A stretch of DNA of 64,000 nucleotides from Cristatella mucedo (GCA_009760855.2 WPIO01000145.1:213001-277000); one strand, 5' to 3'; counted from the stretch's first letter, positions 37,670 through 50,627 are shown. Notes: generated from the letters alone by a model not told the origin. Program-made: numbers and translations.

Positions 37670-37855
37670 TTACAGTTTGAAAGTCAACATTTTCCCCAGT
37701 GTTTCTTTCTCAGTGCATAACAAGGCCAAATCAGAAAGTCGATCCTGCCCCATTGATGCTCTAAGATAAGACAGGATTATCTTTAGCTTGCTAAGGGAAC
37801 GCTTACAACTGGCAAGCGATACAACTACGGTTAGAAGAGCTTGTAGACCGTACAT
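37670..37855 (-). pseudogene. hAT transposase C-terminal dimerisation fragment
   Basis: A 61-codon minus-strand frame reads SLASCKRSLSKLKIILSYLR followed by SMGQDRLSDLALLCTEKE. This corresponds to the SCERSFSKLKLIKxYLRSSMxQERLxxLxLLSIE segment of hAT-type C-terminal dimerisation domains, also seen in ZMYM-like transposases. The rest of the transposase is not recognisable nearby. Confidence 0.75.
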
Positions 37856-38101
37856 AATTATTTAAAATGATGCTCATAAGCGTCGGCTAATCGCGACTAC
37901 CTCGTTAGCATTCCGATTAAGCGGCAAAGCCCTCCGTTCTAAATCGAGGCTCAGCTGTCAAGCTCATAGCTTGAAATCTTGACAGTTTGATTGCTGGGCA
38001 TTATGCAAACAACACTGCATGGACCGGATGAGCTCGGGCGTGTGTGACTGGCTGGCAAAGCCAGCTAAGCCTAGCTTGGGCAGTCCGCTAGTTTGTCGGC
38101 G

Positions 38102-38103
<2 letters not shown>

Positions 38104-38197
<94 letters not shown>

Positions 38198-38198
38198 C
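38104..38198. repeat. (CA)n(TA)n microsatellite
   Basis: About 86 bases of CA repeats are followed by TATATATAT. Confidence 0.95.
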
Positions 38199-40939
38199 TG
38201 GCTTGCCCTTGATGCGACGCAGCCGGCTTGTGGCAGGCAGGATGGGGCGAGCGGACGACGAGGGCAGTTGGAACGTGGTCGGAGGGGATGGAACGACCGC
38301 GCGTTTGTTGCTCTGAGAGAGAGGCGAACGGCGGTTGAAGCTCCCCTCGGTGTTTCCTTGTCGTCGCGTGTATGCCGCCAGAGCGTCAAGCTATAGTTTG
38401 GTCAAAGTCTGTAAACATGCTTAACTAGCTCAGCCAGAACTAGTCAAGCCCATTGAAAAAGTACTTGCTTGAAATCAAGATTGGTAATCTCACCCGAAAG
38501 AGATTAAAAAAATTATGCCCAATTCATTTTACTTTTGACGCCCCTTGGGCCTTGACGCCGGGGGGGGGGGCATCTGTCCCCCCGCCCCCTCGTTACGCCT
38601 CTGACTGTAGCATTTACTTTTGCAGCCGTCTTAAATCGCTACGTCCGTGCTGATCACGTGCTCGACCGCACTTCTCGCTTAAAAGATACTCATCGTTTTT
38701 CTTTTGCGCCAGATGAAATCTGCTGACCAGCGCAAGCGCAAAGAAAGCAGCGCTCAGGCATCCGGTGATCAGACATCCGGTGACCTATAGAAAGTCATCC
38801 TGGCTCGTGCCACCCGAGGTTTTCTACCCGAGGCTTTGTCGATCTGCAGAGGGAAAATGCATTGCATTACATTCCCAACTGCCCATGCATCGCTGGGTAG
38901 CGATATCACTGGCGTTAGCGTGGGATGTGCTTCGCAATGAGAGTAATCCAGAGGCCAACGACCCGACGACCCTACGCAGTACCCAGGTTGTTCCTTCGAC
39001 CGATATGAATAAAGCGCAGTATTCCTTATGATTTTCTTAAGAAAATACGGACTATCGATTTGGCCCATACTCTGTAAATTTAACGGATTTATAGCGGTGT
39101 TCAGGTAGCCCACTGCCAGCTCTGTCCTATTGCTTGTTAAATATTGTCCAAGTTTACTCGGTTGAGTCACGGCTTCCTTATCTGATTCCTGCCTACTCAA
39201 GTCTGTGGTGTACACTCCGCCGATACTGGGAGGCGGTCTGAGAATTATGGAAGTCTTTGCGACGATTGAGCATCCAAACGTAGTTCGACTTCTGTGCTAT
39301 TACTTAAGCCATACTTAGCAAACGATTTATTGTAGATGTCATCCAGGGCAAGCATTCTTCGTAGCTTCAAAAAAGTACGGCGGACGACTCGAGCGGCGAA
39401 ATCGGTCCAAGTCCACCCGAGTTTTTGATTTACGCAAATCTACAAGAAAGTCGTGCACAAATCAGACTGCAGTCGATAAAAGCAGTCGTAGAAGGCTAGA
39501 ATTCAACGGGAAATCGAGCAGGGCCATTTCTTACATACCAAACGAAAGCAGTTTTCCCACAATTACTCAGGAGGAAGGAAGCGATCAGGAAGCAAGACTT
39601 GGAGGACGACTGACCGTGTAAACTCCCAAACAAAAGGTAAACTTAGGTAGGTACTAAGAAGGTACGAAGCAGGTACTCAACGGGTGAACGTGAACCCCAG
39701 AGCGAAGTGGCGTGAAGCGTGACTCCAGAGGCTGGTAAACCGAAGAGTAAAGGTATTTTGCAGGAGATTTTACATATATACATGCAAAAGTGCGCTATCA
39801 GTTCTTTGGTTATTGTGCTTGCATTAAGTGGGTGGCTGAAGTTGAAAGGCGTTGCAACATCCAAATGCAAGGCTGTTTAGGCGCGGAAGTTGTGGGGGCG
39901 GCTGCTAGAAAAACCAAGTTAATCATCCGGATGTTGCGTCAGAAAGCGAGGTAGATGTCACCAAAGGTAGAGTCACCGCCGAAGTCAGAGTGCTTGCAGA
40001 CATCTATAAATTGCCATTAGGTGAATGACTTGGTCTAACGAATTTGTCAATAGTATACAAGTGATAACGAGTGTCGACGCGCAGTACGTGGAGAGGATCT
40101 ACATACGGGTCCATCATAAACGAATACGGCGGGGTTGCAAGATTTCGGTTTGACACGCAGACATTTGCCACCGTACAAAAGAGTGAGAGATAGATAGTCC
40201 TGATGCAAAGGCAAAGGAATAGATATTTTTTCTGCAACAAAGTTAAAGGATATTGCTGAAATGGAATGGAGATTCGTGCAAGCGCTTGCAGCTCAACTCG
40301 TTAGCGGTATATTTTTTGAGTTAGGCACGACACTAGATGGCGAGAGCTTCTATTTAATGAGTTTAGCAGGTTTTTGGGTTATTTATCTTGATTTTTAGTG
40401 AACTCGGCCACGTTTATTGAAATTTCTGAATCGCTGAATGCTGAATCACCTGAAAGTTCTTCTTAACAAAACACTGCTATGGCAGGCATTATATGTACCT
40501 TCTATGAAGCTTCCTAAACATTTTACCAGACAAAGTTATCTGCTTTCATATAATTCACTATACTTAAAGCATCCGAACCTAAAGTCAAATCATTGCAGAA
40601 TTCCAGCCTGATCTTAGGGCTTGCAAGTAGCGATGGTCGTCACGCATTCTCTAACCGCAAAATACTGCTGCTGGCAGCAAACAACTTGTTTATTCACCTC
40701 GTACACTCAATAGGCTTGGGGTTAGCGAAGCGCTTCCGTCAGGCCCACAGAAGCACTAGTCTACATACATATAGATTAAACAAGTACACGTGCGTATTAC
40801 ATTATTTCCCCCATTAACCCAAGAAGGGTTACGGTGCATGCGCTTTACCATTTCTAGCCACATACGACATCATTAACTACATTGTTGCAGTTGGATTTAA
40901 AGGTTGGATTCAGCGGAGTAGCTAAATATGATCCAAGTT
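38199..40939. other. Intergenic stretch, nothing recognised
   Basis: It contains a poly-G run at 38561-38570 paired with a C-rich run at 38578-38588, similar in type to G-runs at 45.6 and 55.4 kb. Otherwise only short open frames are seen on either strand. Confidence 0.45.
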
Positions 40940-41110
40940 TAGTAATTATAATAATATTAATAAGAATACATTTGATTTAGCGCCATCAGAGAACTCAATA
41001 TTTTTGTAGGCACTTCAAATTTGCTGCGAAGTAAGCACGATCGAATGGTTAGTGGCAGCATGCTCAATAAACGGCAAGAATAACATTGTTAGGGATGACA
41101 TGGACACACA
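40940..41110 (-). mobile_element. CR1/L2-like LINE family 1, 3' tail
   Basis: AATAATATTAATAAGAATAC, TTTGATTTAGCGCCATCAGA and GAACTCAATATTTTTGTAGG are the antisense of the family tail. The 3' UTR word GAATGGTTAGTGGCAGCATG follows. Confidence 0.65.
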
Positions 41111-41225
41111 TTTTTTGAAATTCCATTCGGCTTAGGCGAAGTTCGCAGTCATTCTTTGACCAGACCTGTACGTCAATGAGACTAAATGTACTAAATGTAA
41201 ACATTTAAATATATGTAAATGTATG

Positions 41226-41386
<161 letters not shown>

Positions 41387-42000
41387 CGTATATATATGAT
41401 ATATGTAAATATATACGTAAAAATGTACTAAATGAGAGAACAAGGTACTGACACGTGAAGATGTACTAGCGTTTAAATAACTTGCTAATTACATTCATAG
41501 TATTTTTGTGGGCTACGGGTCACTCCAGTTGAAATAAGTAAGCTCAGCGCTTCTTCACGATCACAACCAGCCCCTGGCTGCCTATGGTTGGGCGCTTCTT
41601 ATTCAGTTAATTAAGATTAGTTAATTAAGAGATTATCATAGCGCTTAGCCCGCTTGAGGAATCGCTGCAAAAAAGCGAATAGAAGTTGTCCTCAAATAGT
41701 TTAGCTCTACTCCTAAATAGCACCGGCCTTCATTCTTCATGCAGAATAAGTCAACCCTCATCTTTACGCATCCGAACAAAACTATTCTCACTTCCGCCAG
41801 GTGCTGGCCCGATGGAATACAGGTCGGATGTAAATATAGAATTACCATACATATAGCGGTGATCGACCGTTACTACAAATGTTCGGCTTCCACGTACGGT
41901 CGCACAAATGCCGCAAGCACAGCACTCACAATGATGCTAGTCTCAGCCGAAGCGTGACGAATATGCGCGGTGATGCCTGAACCTTGTATCGCGGCTAGCA

Positions 42001-42093
42001 AATTGTAGGTGCTGCAATAATCCACGCAGGTAATTGTAGGTGCTGCAATAATTCACGCAGGTAATTGTAGGTGCTGCAATAATCCACGCAGGT
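42001..42093. repeat. 31-bp tandem repeat, three copies
   Basis: The unit starting AATTGTAGGTGCTGCAATAA occurs at 42001, 42032 and 42063, with one substitution in the middle copy. Confidence 0.95.
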
Positions 42094-42528
42094 ATGCTGA
42101 CTGCAGCAGGAGTATGGCAGCGAAAAAGAGCGTGCACTCCTTAACCTAGCAAGTCCGTAGCAATAACGTATACTAGTCTATTTGACAGCAGTAGAGGGTT
42201 TCAACTTTAGCAGCTCGGCCATGACGTATTCCAACGGCACCGTAGCCTAGACTCCAAATCAGCCTAAATGCTAATGCAGACGCTGGCAGCAGGGCACTGC
42301 TGCCTATCACAATGTGCCGTACTAAATGCGGCCTCAGCCATGGATTATCCTACAAGCAGGTCCTAGTCGTAGCAACTCAAGAACCACGAATAATCATTAC
42401 CTGCCATAATCTGGCTGGTTTCGACCACGACGCCGTTCAGCGTCCACTTGCAAATTAATTTATGAATGCAATTTTTTGGATTACATGCGCTAACAAATGA
42501 TTGTCCTCTGAAGCGCTTCGGAAAGAAT

Positions 42529-42530
<2 letters not shown>

Positions 42531-42617
<87 letters not shown>
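42531..42617. repeat. (CA)n(TA)n microsatellite at a SINE tail
   Basis: About 80 bases of CA repeats pass into TATATATACAATATAATA and then directly into the tail of a minus-strand SINE-B. Confidence 0.95.
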
Positions 42618-42619
<2 letters not shown>

Positions 42620-42620
<1 letters not shown>

Positions 42621-42770
42621 CAATATAATATAATTCATTTGTATAGCGCCCCAAGAGAACTTAATCTCTATTCAGGCGCTTCACATATGCCTCCGGGCTT
42701 GAGCCCACGATCTCAGCCAGACCTTGGTCGGGCGGCGAGCACCTTAACTACTGGACCAAACTAGTAGGCT
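42620..42770 (-). mobile_element. SINE-B copy, best preserved
   Basis: On the minus strand, TTGGTCCAGTAGTTAAGG is the A-box region, GGGCTCAAGCCC (about 42696-42707) the B box, and GTGAAGCGCCTGAATAGAG with ATTAAGTTCTCTTGGGGCGC the LINE-type tail. The A-box to B-box spacing is tRNA-like. Confidence 0.8.
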
Positions 42771-43106
42771 TTTGTAGCTCTCCACGCTTGACATTGAGAT
42801 TATGGGAAATAATGTAGAGTTACCTCTCACAGAACCAAATTGTCCGTTGATGACCTAGCTACTCTTAAGGTGGCTGGACCGACTCGTTCCATAGGCAGAC
42901 AGAAATTTGATGCAACTGCTTCGACAAGAAAGACCATCCGCCCCGCATTTTGATTGGCTAGTCATTTTCCAGTTTTATTATGTGCTTGTTGCGACAGTGA
43001 TGGAACGGTGTACGGCGCAAACTGTAAAAAAAGGAAGTGGCAGAACTCAATATACTTATTTGGGCTCCTTCTTAGTACTTACTACATGCGACGTCGAAAC
43101 TCCTAA

Positions 43107-43182
43107 TACTATGATGCAGGCAGTGCTGTGGATAATACTATGATGATGTGGATGATACTATGATGCAGGCAGTGCTGTGGCG
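43107..43182. repeat. Short duplicated segment with TGATGCAGGCAGTGCTGTGG
   Basis: ACTATGATGCAGGCAGTGCT followed by GTGG occurs at 43109 and again at 43158, separated by a partial copy. Confidence 0.8.
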
Positions 43183-43189
43183 TCTCAGT

Positions 43190-44690
43190 CACGTCACTAT
43201 ATCGGCTAATGCGGACAGGACGTCCGTAACGTGGGCGTTGGATTTGTTGCTTTCACCTGCGCGCATGCGTGCACTAAATTTAAGTGGTTTAACGCACGCG
43301 TCGGATAATTTGGCTGCGCATCGAAATTAAAGGTGCGACTGACACGAATCGAAGCGGGATGCATAAAATGGCCGCCGCCGCCGGCGAGTGTGAGATAAGT
43401 GTGGCACCAGTGGCACGTGACATGACGGATCAGACATGACGGATCAGCGAATATCTAGCAAATTGTACTGATGTAGCTCACTGGTAAAGAGCTCATTTTT
43501 CCCGACCAAGGTCGTTGGCCGCTCCAAGCCTGTGGTATATGTAAAAGCGAATGAACAGACGTACAGTTATCTGGGGGAGCTGCACAGAAAATGTGACTGG
43601 CTAGTGTAAAGTAGACTCAGTGGAGTGTCCAGCCTTGATGCTTATGCGTTAGATTGAACTGACAGGCTACTGCCAAAGCAAAGAAATAAGTGCTGAAAGA
43701 TTCCGTCAGATTGATTACCTACATGCTCTGTGAGATCACTGAAATGCACAGCAACAGGATTGCCATCTGCATTTGTCAGCTATAAATTTGCGCATAAAAC
43801 CCTAGGTGGATGCCCAAAGGCGTAATTTCATATTCAGAGCTTAGACGAAGTGCCGGAGCGCTCTGAACCGCTTCTGAAGACGAGTAAGGATGACTTTACG
43901 TACGATATTAGAAATTATTCCTGCGTTTGTACAGGTCAAATGCACAGTAAAGTGTAGAATCGCAAAAGCCTTAGCTAAAATGCTAGGCCTCATACACTCC
44001 AAGTTCTAGGCAATTACCTCGTCTTACCGAGTGAATGTCGAGACTTAGCCAGGAATTAAAAGGCAGTTTTCAGCAGCTTCTTGGTCACGCTTAGTATGCT
44101 ATCGATAAGGGTACGCTTAAAAGCTAGATTATGCAGACGCAGCTTCCGAGAAGCGATCGATTGAGATCGAAAGCTGAATTACTGAAGCCGCTAGCTGCTG
44201 GAAATGGAGCCCGTGCATCGAGCCTGAGGGTGCAACTCGAGATCTTGCGTTGCAGTAAAGGCTCGGAGAAAAATTGATTCTGTGCCTGCAGTAGATGAAG
44301 CTGAGCTACTACATCCGCTTTGCCGAGTCGGCTAATAACTAGAACTATGCGAGGGAAATAATGCCAGAAGCGAAGGAAATGTCAGTTAATTACATTACGC
44401 GATGCGGCGGGAAACCTGTCTTTTTAAAGAGCGGCTGACGCAACTGGACTGACCAAAGTCAAGGAAGCCGTAAGTATTGCTGCTGCCAGCTTTATGAGTC
44501 AGCCACTGTCTGGCATTTGACCCTTCGCGAAATTCCGAACGTAAAGTCTGGTGAATAGGAGCCCAAATGATGACAGGAGCTGCAATGAAATTTTTACGGG
44601 AACTACAGATTCACCACGGCAAGGATTACATATATTACACGAGTGATGACGAAACGTTCCAAGCGGCAATGTCAGAGATGAGTCACATCG
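43190..44690. other. Intergenic stretch, nothing recognised
   Basis: No coding signal, RNA gene or repeat family is identified. Confidence 0.45.
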
Positions 44691-44759
44691 AAGAGTAATT
44701 CACAGTAATTAATTTGTCGCACCGGCTAGTTGGCTGCTTATAAGATTGCCGAGAAAGGT

Positions 44760-45640
44760 TCGTAACTGCAAGCAAAGTTACATTAACTGAAATAGCGTCT
44801 AATTTCGACGCTTCTGCTTGCAAGTGCTCTAGCTTGGCGAGGTTTTGAGGCACTCGAGGAGCGACTATCAGGCAGAGGCTAGATAAGTTAGCGTACAGAC
44901 AACCTCTGCTTAGCAAAGAAAGTGCGCTGCGAATACACGAGGTCGCCAAGTGCTATCTTTTGTCGCTGCAAAACGCGACTGCTAAGCCTCGCGGTCGATA
45001 ATTACCCCCGTGTGAGAGCGTACGCATGCCGTGTACAGGAAGCGGGTGGAGCAATCTGCCACAATTGCGGCGGCCACAAAACATGCGAAGGTAATTAATT
45101 GGGGTCAGTACAGCGACTCATGCATAATTAACCAAGGTCCGACTAACCGGATTTCTTTTCAGTCTTTGAAAATAATCTGACCTTGCAGCAATGCATGCGC
45201 CAGCGTGCTTATCAAACGTGCTCGTCGAGAAAGAGAGGTACCACGCTCGAGCGGGTCCGTTCGCGGCGGTCGATAATGCCAAGCAAATGAAACCCTAGCG
45301 GCAAAATAACACAATGCTTGATATAAGTGCGCTCTCGGCGTGACGACGTGGAGAGCAAAGAGCAAAGACAGACAGCACAAGCAGACAGATCAGCAGACAG
45401 CAAGAATTCGAGCAGCAGCGCCATGTCGCTTGTCGCAACAATCAGCCGCTGCGTGTTCAGTTTCGATATTGTAGCACTACAGAGCCTCGCATGCAGCCGT
45501 TGATGGTTGACGCGGGAGGCGTATCGCTAGCGCTGCAGTCAGCGCCCGTTCCACTTATTCCGTTTTCAGCGGCAGAGCCAGGGGAAGGAGGACTGGAGGC
45601 ATATCCCCAAAATCCGAAAAGCGGGGGGGGGGGGGGTTTG
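44760..45640 (+). repeat. Large repeat unit, copy R4 (partial)
   Basis: It matches 54890-55450 in order: GGCTAGATAAG, the CTCGCGGTCGATAATTACCC block, GTCAGTACAGCGACTCATGC, AACGTGCTCGTCGAGA and ACCACGCTCGAGCGGGTCCG, and ends with a poly-G run and ATCCGAAAAGC. I do not recognise its family. Confidence 0.7.
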
Positions 45641-45849
45641 GGTCGCCAGCGAGACCCCCCACATCGAACTGGGGCAAGAGCTTAGGACAGAAAAAGTCTG
45701 GTAGGAACGTGGTACAGATTTCTGTAGGTCCACTTAGCGTGCAATAAATTTTGTTTTATAAATTATGGATATAATTGTTTGTTATTTTGTAATTTTTTGT
45801 GGTTCGTGACTCCTATATGAAAATCACGGCCCCACCTCTGCTTGTATGT

Positions 45850-47254
45850 AGATTATAATTATGTAATGTATATCCGTCAGTAACTCCACAAAGTCATAAA
45901 GGCCATGTGGGTGTTACGCAGGAGAGTTTTGTATAGCACACTCACAGCCTAAGCGGCTTTCGGTACGCATTCGGTAGCCAACAGACTTCGTCTCACGCAA
46001 CAAAGAGAAAGTGGGAAGCATAGCAGAGTTAGGAGAGCAGTTGAGGTAGTGAGTAGCATAGAAGTAGCAGTTCAGGACCGCTGAAAAAGATGTGCCATAG
46101 TCGGCAGTTGGAGAGTAGATGTCGTTGCGCAAGAATTGTGGAAGCGAGTTCCACAGTCTAGGACCTGCAGAGCTAAAGCTTCTGTCGCCAACTGTGTTTA
46201 AGCGGAGGAATGGGACAGCTAATTTATTGTCCACACAGGACCTGAGGGCGCGAACAGGCTGAAACTGATGCAGCAGTTCAGCTAGGTATGAAGGAGCCAA
46301 GCCGCGGCGGGCCTTGTGGGTCAGCATAAGAACTTTGCTCTGTATCCTTTGCTGAACCGGCAACCATCCTAGCTCTTCCAGCAAAGGTGACACGTGCTCA
46401 AACCGCTGGGACTTGAAGACCAGCCTTGCAGCCATATTCATAGTCCGCTGAAGTGGCATAATAGCTTTCTTTGGTAGCCCAGCCAAAAGGGAATTACAAT
46501 AATCAAGCCGAGACAGAACTAAAGAGCCAGTTAAATTTTTTACAAGCCTTTTTGGGAGACAGCTTCTAATCTTGGATAGGGATTGGATGTGATGGCTAGC
46601 TGTAGACGCAGTCTTCTGAATGAAGCTTTTGAAATTGAGGCAGTTGTCGAACCCGACACCTAGATTACGAGCACGTGGTGAAGGTCGCACGATAGCATCA
46701 CCTATTAGAAGAGCAAAGCCTTTTAATCCAGCCACACGCTTAGGGTGTCCTAAGAGAAGCAGTTCGGTTTTATCGTCATTTAATTTCAGGAAGTTTTCCG
46801 ACATCCAGGATCGAATATCGGCAAGGCAAGCATTCAGTTTCTCAGTTGCTGCAGCAGATTTCGACAGTTTAAATGACAAATACAACTGAGTATCGTCAGC
46901 ATAGAAGTGATATCCTATTCCATGGGCCTTAATCACTTTTCCATGAGGTTGCGTATAAATGGAGAACAGCAAGGGACCAAGTACAGATCCTTGAGGGACT
47001 CCACAGGTGACCCTTCTCATGTCTGAGACCTGACCCCCACACGACACGGATTGAACACGATCAGACAAGTATGATTTAAACCACGCCAGTGCTTCGTCTG
47101 CCAGACCGATCGTTGTTCTCAATCGTTCAAGCAGAACTTCGTGATCAATGGTGTCGAAGGCAGCAGACAGATCTAGCAGAGCTAGGGCAGTGACATTCCC
47201 GTCGTCGTTGCCACGTAGAATGTCATTGTTATCATCACTGCCGTCATGAAACAT
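45850..47254 (-). CDS. CR1/L2-like LINE (family 2) ORF2, 446-codon open frame
   Basis: An uninterrupted minus-strand frame from 47254 to 45914 encodes the palm, thumb and C-terminal region of a non-LTR reverse transcriptase. It has LDLSAAFDTIDHEVLL (residues 27-42), CGVPQGSVLGPLLFSIYTQP (84-103), the catalytic FYADDTQLYLS (YADD at 118-121), SWMSENFLKLNDDKTELLLL, LDYCNSLLAGLPKKAIMPLQ and LWNSLPQFLRND. The N-terminal fingers and the apurinic endonuclease are missing, so it is 5'-truncated. It is nevertheless the least damaged element in the window and probably young. The 3' UTR follows to about 45850. Confidence 0.85.
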
Positions 47255-48064
47255 CTTAAAATAGAGTGTAGCTCAAAGAACGAACGAAGGTTTAATCTTG
47301 CCGCTCTGTTGCTGATGCTAAGACCAATAACCGGACGTAACTCGCTATATAGCTATGCTCAGGAGTCAGTTATGATTAGGTATTAAGTTATAATACATAA
47401 TATCATGGTCTTATAAAGCCAAGTTTAGTTTAAAAGCGTCTTTTTTCTAGCCGTGATTGAGAAATGAACTGGTAACGAGAATAGCTAGCAATGTGCAAAT
47501 AGAGACTGCCAACATTTTAGCGGGCAAGAGTAGTTCTAGAAAACCGTTGGAATGGCTTTTTTTACCATTACGAAGCAGGAATAAAACCATTGGAAATCAA
47601 ACAAGGTGTTATTTAAAAGTCAACATTGCAGCGACAGTGTTTTCTTTAACAACTAAACCACGCGAGCGAGGATATAGGAAGTGATTGGCATAGTAGGTTT
47701 CGGAGTGCTTTAGGTTCTGGCGGGAAGATATCCAGGTTAAGTAGCCCAAGTTGCTACTTCTAAATTAGCAAATGAGGTTCAGGAAACTCAAAGTTCAGTA
47801 ATTTCAAAATACGATGCTACAGACGACTCTCTTCCGTTCTAATTAACGCCTGAAAAAAATTCCCGTGATCGAAAAGCGATTCGGATGTCAATCTACGGGT
47901 TGACTTGTGTGACTTTTCAATTCTCTAGCATGCTCTAACTGCTTGAGCTGTCGAGGCTAGTCTTAATTCGGCGGTGAAAGCAGGGCTTTGAAGCTTGGGC
48001 CTTGTAATTTAATCATTATTAAATTAATGCGCTCGAGTTGAATCCCGGTATATTGCGTGAGTCA
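47255..48064. other. Intergenic stretch 5' of the LINE
   Basis: No gene is seen. The sequence immediately upstream of the LINE break does not match an RT fingers domain, so the truncation point is near 47260. Confidence 0.45.
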
Positions 48065-48200
48065 AAACACGTACACACAAACACACACACACACACACGT
48101 ACACACACACACACACACACGTACACACACGTACACACACACAACACACGTACACACACACACACACGCGCGCACACACACACGTACACACACACACACG
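48065..48200. repeat. (CA)n with periodic CACGTA interruptions
   Basis: CA repeats are interrupted about every 12-26 bases by ACGTAC, giving repeated CACGTACACA words. Confidence 0.9.
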
Positions 48201-48262
48201 GTTTCGTCTAGGTGGCTGTAGATGTGATTGCTTATTACCATCTGCGAGCACCATGCGAAACT

Positions 48263-48284
48263 GAGACCCCCGCATTGGGGTCTC
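48263..48284. repeat. 8-bp hairpin at the start of the large repeat
   Basis: GAGACCCC and GGGGTCTC flank CGCATT. The same hairpin occurs in R2 (about 50823-50844) with loop CGCTTT, so it predates the duplication. Confidence 0.7.
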
Positions 48285-48504
48285 TTATGTTCCCCACCCT
48301 CGTGGTCTCCCGTTTTAGCAACGTTTTATAATTTCGCGATTGAGTCTGCGGACAACCAACGCGTCGTCGTGTGCTTAAAACTAAGCTGTGAAGAAAATGT
48401 TGCCATTAATATTCAAGCATGGGGACTGAATGTAGACAGGTTTCGTAAGTTCTGGTTTACTTCTTTGATATTTTTGTTCCGTTGACACCCCTTTTCACGA
48501 GCGG

Positions 48505-48543
48505 AGCTGGTAGCTGAGCTTGTCAAGTGCTCAGCTACCAGCT
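48505..48543. repeat. Perfect 15-bp palindrome inside R1
   Basis: AGCTGGTAGCTGAGC (48505-48519) pairs exactly with 48529-48543 around a 9-base loop. The corresponding stretches in R2 and R3 keep only part of the pairing. Confidence 0.8.
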
Positions 48544-49494
48544 ACGAGGAGTGGCTACATCTCCGTCGCTGGTATTCTTTCTGCACACTCAATATGAGCG
48601 CGGCAGGAATAACAAGTCGGACGACTTTCACAGTTAACTAGGGCTAGAAGCGTCGAAGGATATTCCATAATATTACTTTTGTCACTAGCAGACGCTAAGT
48701 CAGGCGGTGTGCTGAGCATCAATTACCTAACCTAGAGAAGGGACAATGACTTAGGCAGCTGGGCCACCCCCACTACCTACACCCCAACCGTCACAACAAC
48801 GATGTTACGCATCACTGGCAGTCCAAAACGCAGCAGAAAGCGTAAAGAATTATCACCATGATTAATCTTTATTTTCTTAGCCATGTGCGAGCTATTTCTG
48901 TTGCATAAAAAGAATTATCACCATGATTTATGTTTATTTTTAACCATGTGCAAGCTATTTCTGTTGCATAACAATCAGAACTACCCCTGATCTCTAGATC
49001 AGATTAATGTGATCAAATCAACACGAGAATCTGCAAGTAGGTTTAAGCGAAAAATTTAATCGAAAAGTATTAGCACCTCCCTAGCTTACATATATAACTC
49101 AGTATTACCACTTTATACACGATATCACCGAGCTGAATCTTTCTCTTAACTATATTTCTACTTTTTCATCTATGTAAAAACCAATAAGTATCAGCTAAGG
49201 GGTTATTAAACTTCAAAAAGATATATCGCTGAAGAAGTGAACCTGTTTGTGTATTATACCTTTCACAGCAGCTCTATCAAGATCAAGCTCGGGCAATCGA
49301 AATCATTTCTGGCTATCGATTGCTTCTTTTATCAGAAGGTGGAGCTCTTTGTTAGCAGATAATGGAGAATATTGATTAACTACATGTACAGGGCTCACTT
49401 CAAGTGCACTATTTATGCTGGTGAGTGATGAATCTGTCGTCGCGGCATTAGTTTGGCAATGGAGCCTGCGAGGTCGCTTGCTATCGGCTGTAAG

Positions 49495-50320
49495 TACTAG
49501 TTCGCAGTAATTTCCGTCTCAGCTTCTGTAACTTACTGCTTGCTCGTCTACACGCCTGTGCCGTCCAGCGCTTACGGTTGGTACCCAACTCTGCAGCTAG
49601 GCTTGTCTGTTGTGAGCGTCACAGTTTCTACATCGCACCAAGTCTCGCTGATTTGCACTGGCTCTAAGTCAAGCAGGGCATAGACTTTAAAGTTCTGTCG
49701 CTCACTTTAAAGTTTCTTTCATTCTTTGGCTCTAAAATACCTATCACATCTACTCGACCACAAGGTTAGGCATAGTGCCAACTGCTTTCTCAATCAAGCC
49801 GTTTAGCTACTTCTTGAGATATATACAATTCATTTATATAGCGCCCCAAGAGAACTTAATCACTATTCAGGCGCTTCACATAAGCCTCGGGGCTCGAGCT
49901 CACGACCTCAGTCAGACCTTGGTCGGGTGAGCACCTTAACCGCTAAACCAAACCAGAGATCGTGCCCTTCATTTGTATTCTTCCAAAGCTTGAAACTCAC
50001 TCTCGACAAACGTCGCGACTTGACGATATTTATAAAGAAGCTAAAGAGCATCTATTTATCACAGAATCTAGTGGGTCGTTGTGAATCGTCCATTATGTGA
50101 TTATGTGTGCTGACACTTTGCATGATACTACTAACAATATTTGCCTGCTGACCCTGTGCATGTCACCCATATGCATGTTATGCTTACTGATATCGACCAT
50201 TCTACCACTAACTAACCAGTCCTGCTTCCTTACAGTAATGCAAAGTGCCTAGGAAGGGATTAAGTTTTGTGAGGGGGCTATGAAAATGTATCATCATGAT
50301 TATATTATTCAATGCTATCT
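49495..50320 (+). pseudogene. CR1/L2-like LINE (family 1) fragment within R1
   Basis: It corresponds to the C-terminal coding region (LLVYTPVPSSAYGW, DLHWL-like sequence) and the 3' UTR ending GTGCCTAGGAAGGGATTAAG with ATGATTATATTATT. A SINE-B interrupts it. It shares its 5' truncation point with the copy in R2. Confidence 0.75.
49822..49965 (-). mobile_element. SINE-B copy nested in the R1 LINE
   Basis: On the minus strand it has TTTGGTTTAGCGGTTAAGG (A-box region), GAGCTCGAGCCCC (B box) and the tail GTGAAGCGCCTGAATAGTGA with TTAAGTTCTCTTGGGGCGC. GAGAT occurs on both sides, a possible short target-site duplication. The R2 LINE lacks it. Confidence 0.8.
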
Positions 50321-50627
50321 GCTGCTGTGGGGCTGGTAATTCAAGTGCTTAGACTTAATGTCTTCGGAGACGGGCTATTAAGAGATGCATGCACTGTTTA
50401 AACGGCCATCGGATGGATGCGAAATGCTGAGAGGGCGCTAAAGAGCAGAGGATGGAGACCGGAAGTTTGTAGCGCAATGCTCCTCCTGCTGCGGCTAGAT
50501 AGGTGCAGGCGTGCAGAAGCCACCTCCGCTTTGCAAAGGAAACGATGCACGAAGTCGGTTGCCCTCTTTGTTCTTTAATGCTACATTGGCACCTCCTCGA
50601 GCGTGGAGCTGGTAATGACCTTGCACA

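Larger units (their letters stand above)
48240..50620 (+). repeat. Large repeat unit, copy R1
   Basis: It is colinear with 50812-52794 and 54875-55010: GAAACTGAGACCCCCGC near the start, GAGTCTGCGGACAACC, GACAGGTTTC, AATGACTTAGGCAGCT, ATTATCACCATGATT, an old LINE fragment, then AATGCTGAGAGGGCGCTAAA. Short duplicated stretches occur at 48845-48975. Its last part is cut by the SINE-A copy at 50628. Its family is unknown. Confidence 0.8.

Noticed and set aside
42001-42093. CRISPR-like direct repeats
   Set aside because: The 31-bp units are directly contiguous without spacers, and the genome is eukaryotic.
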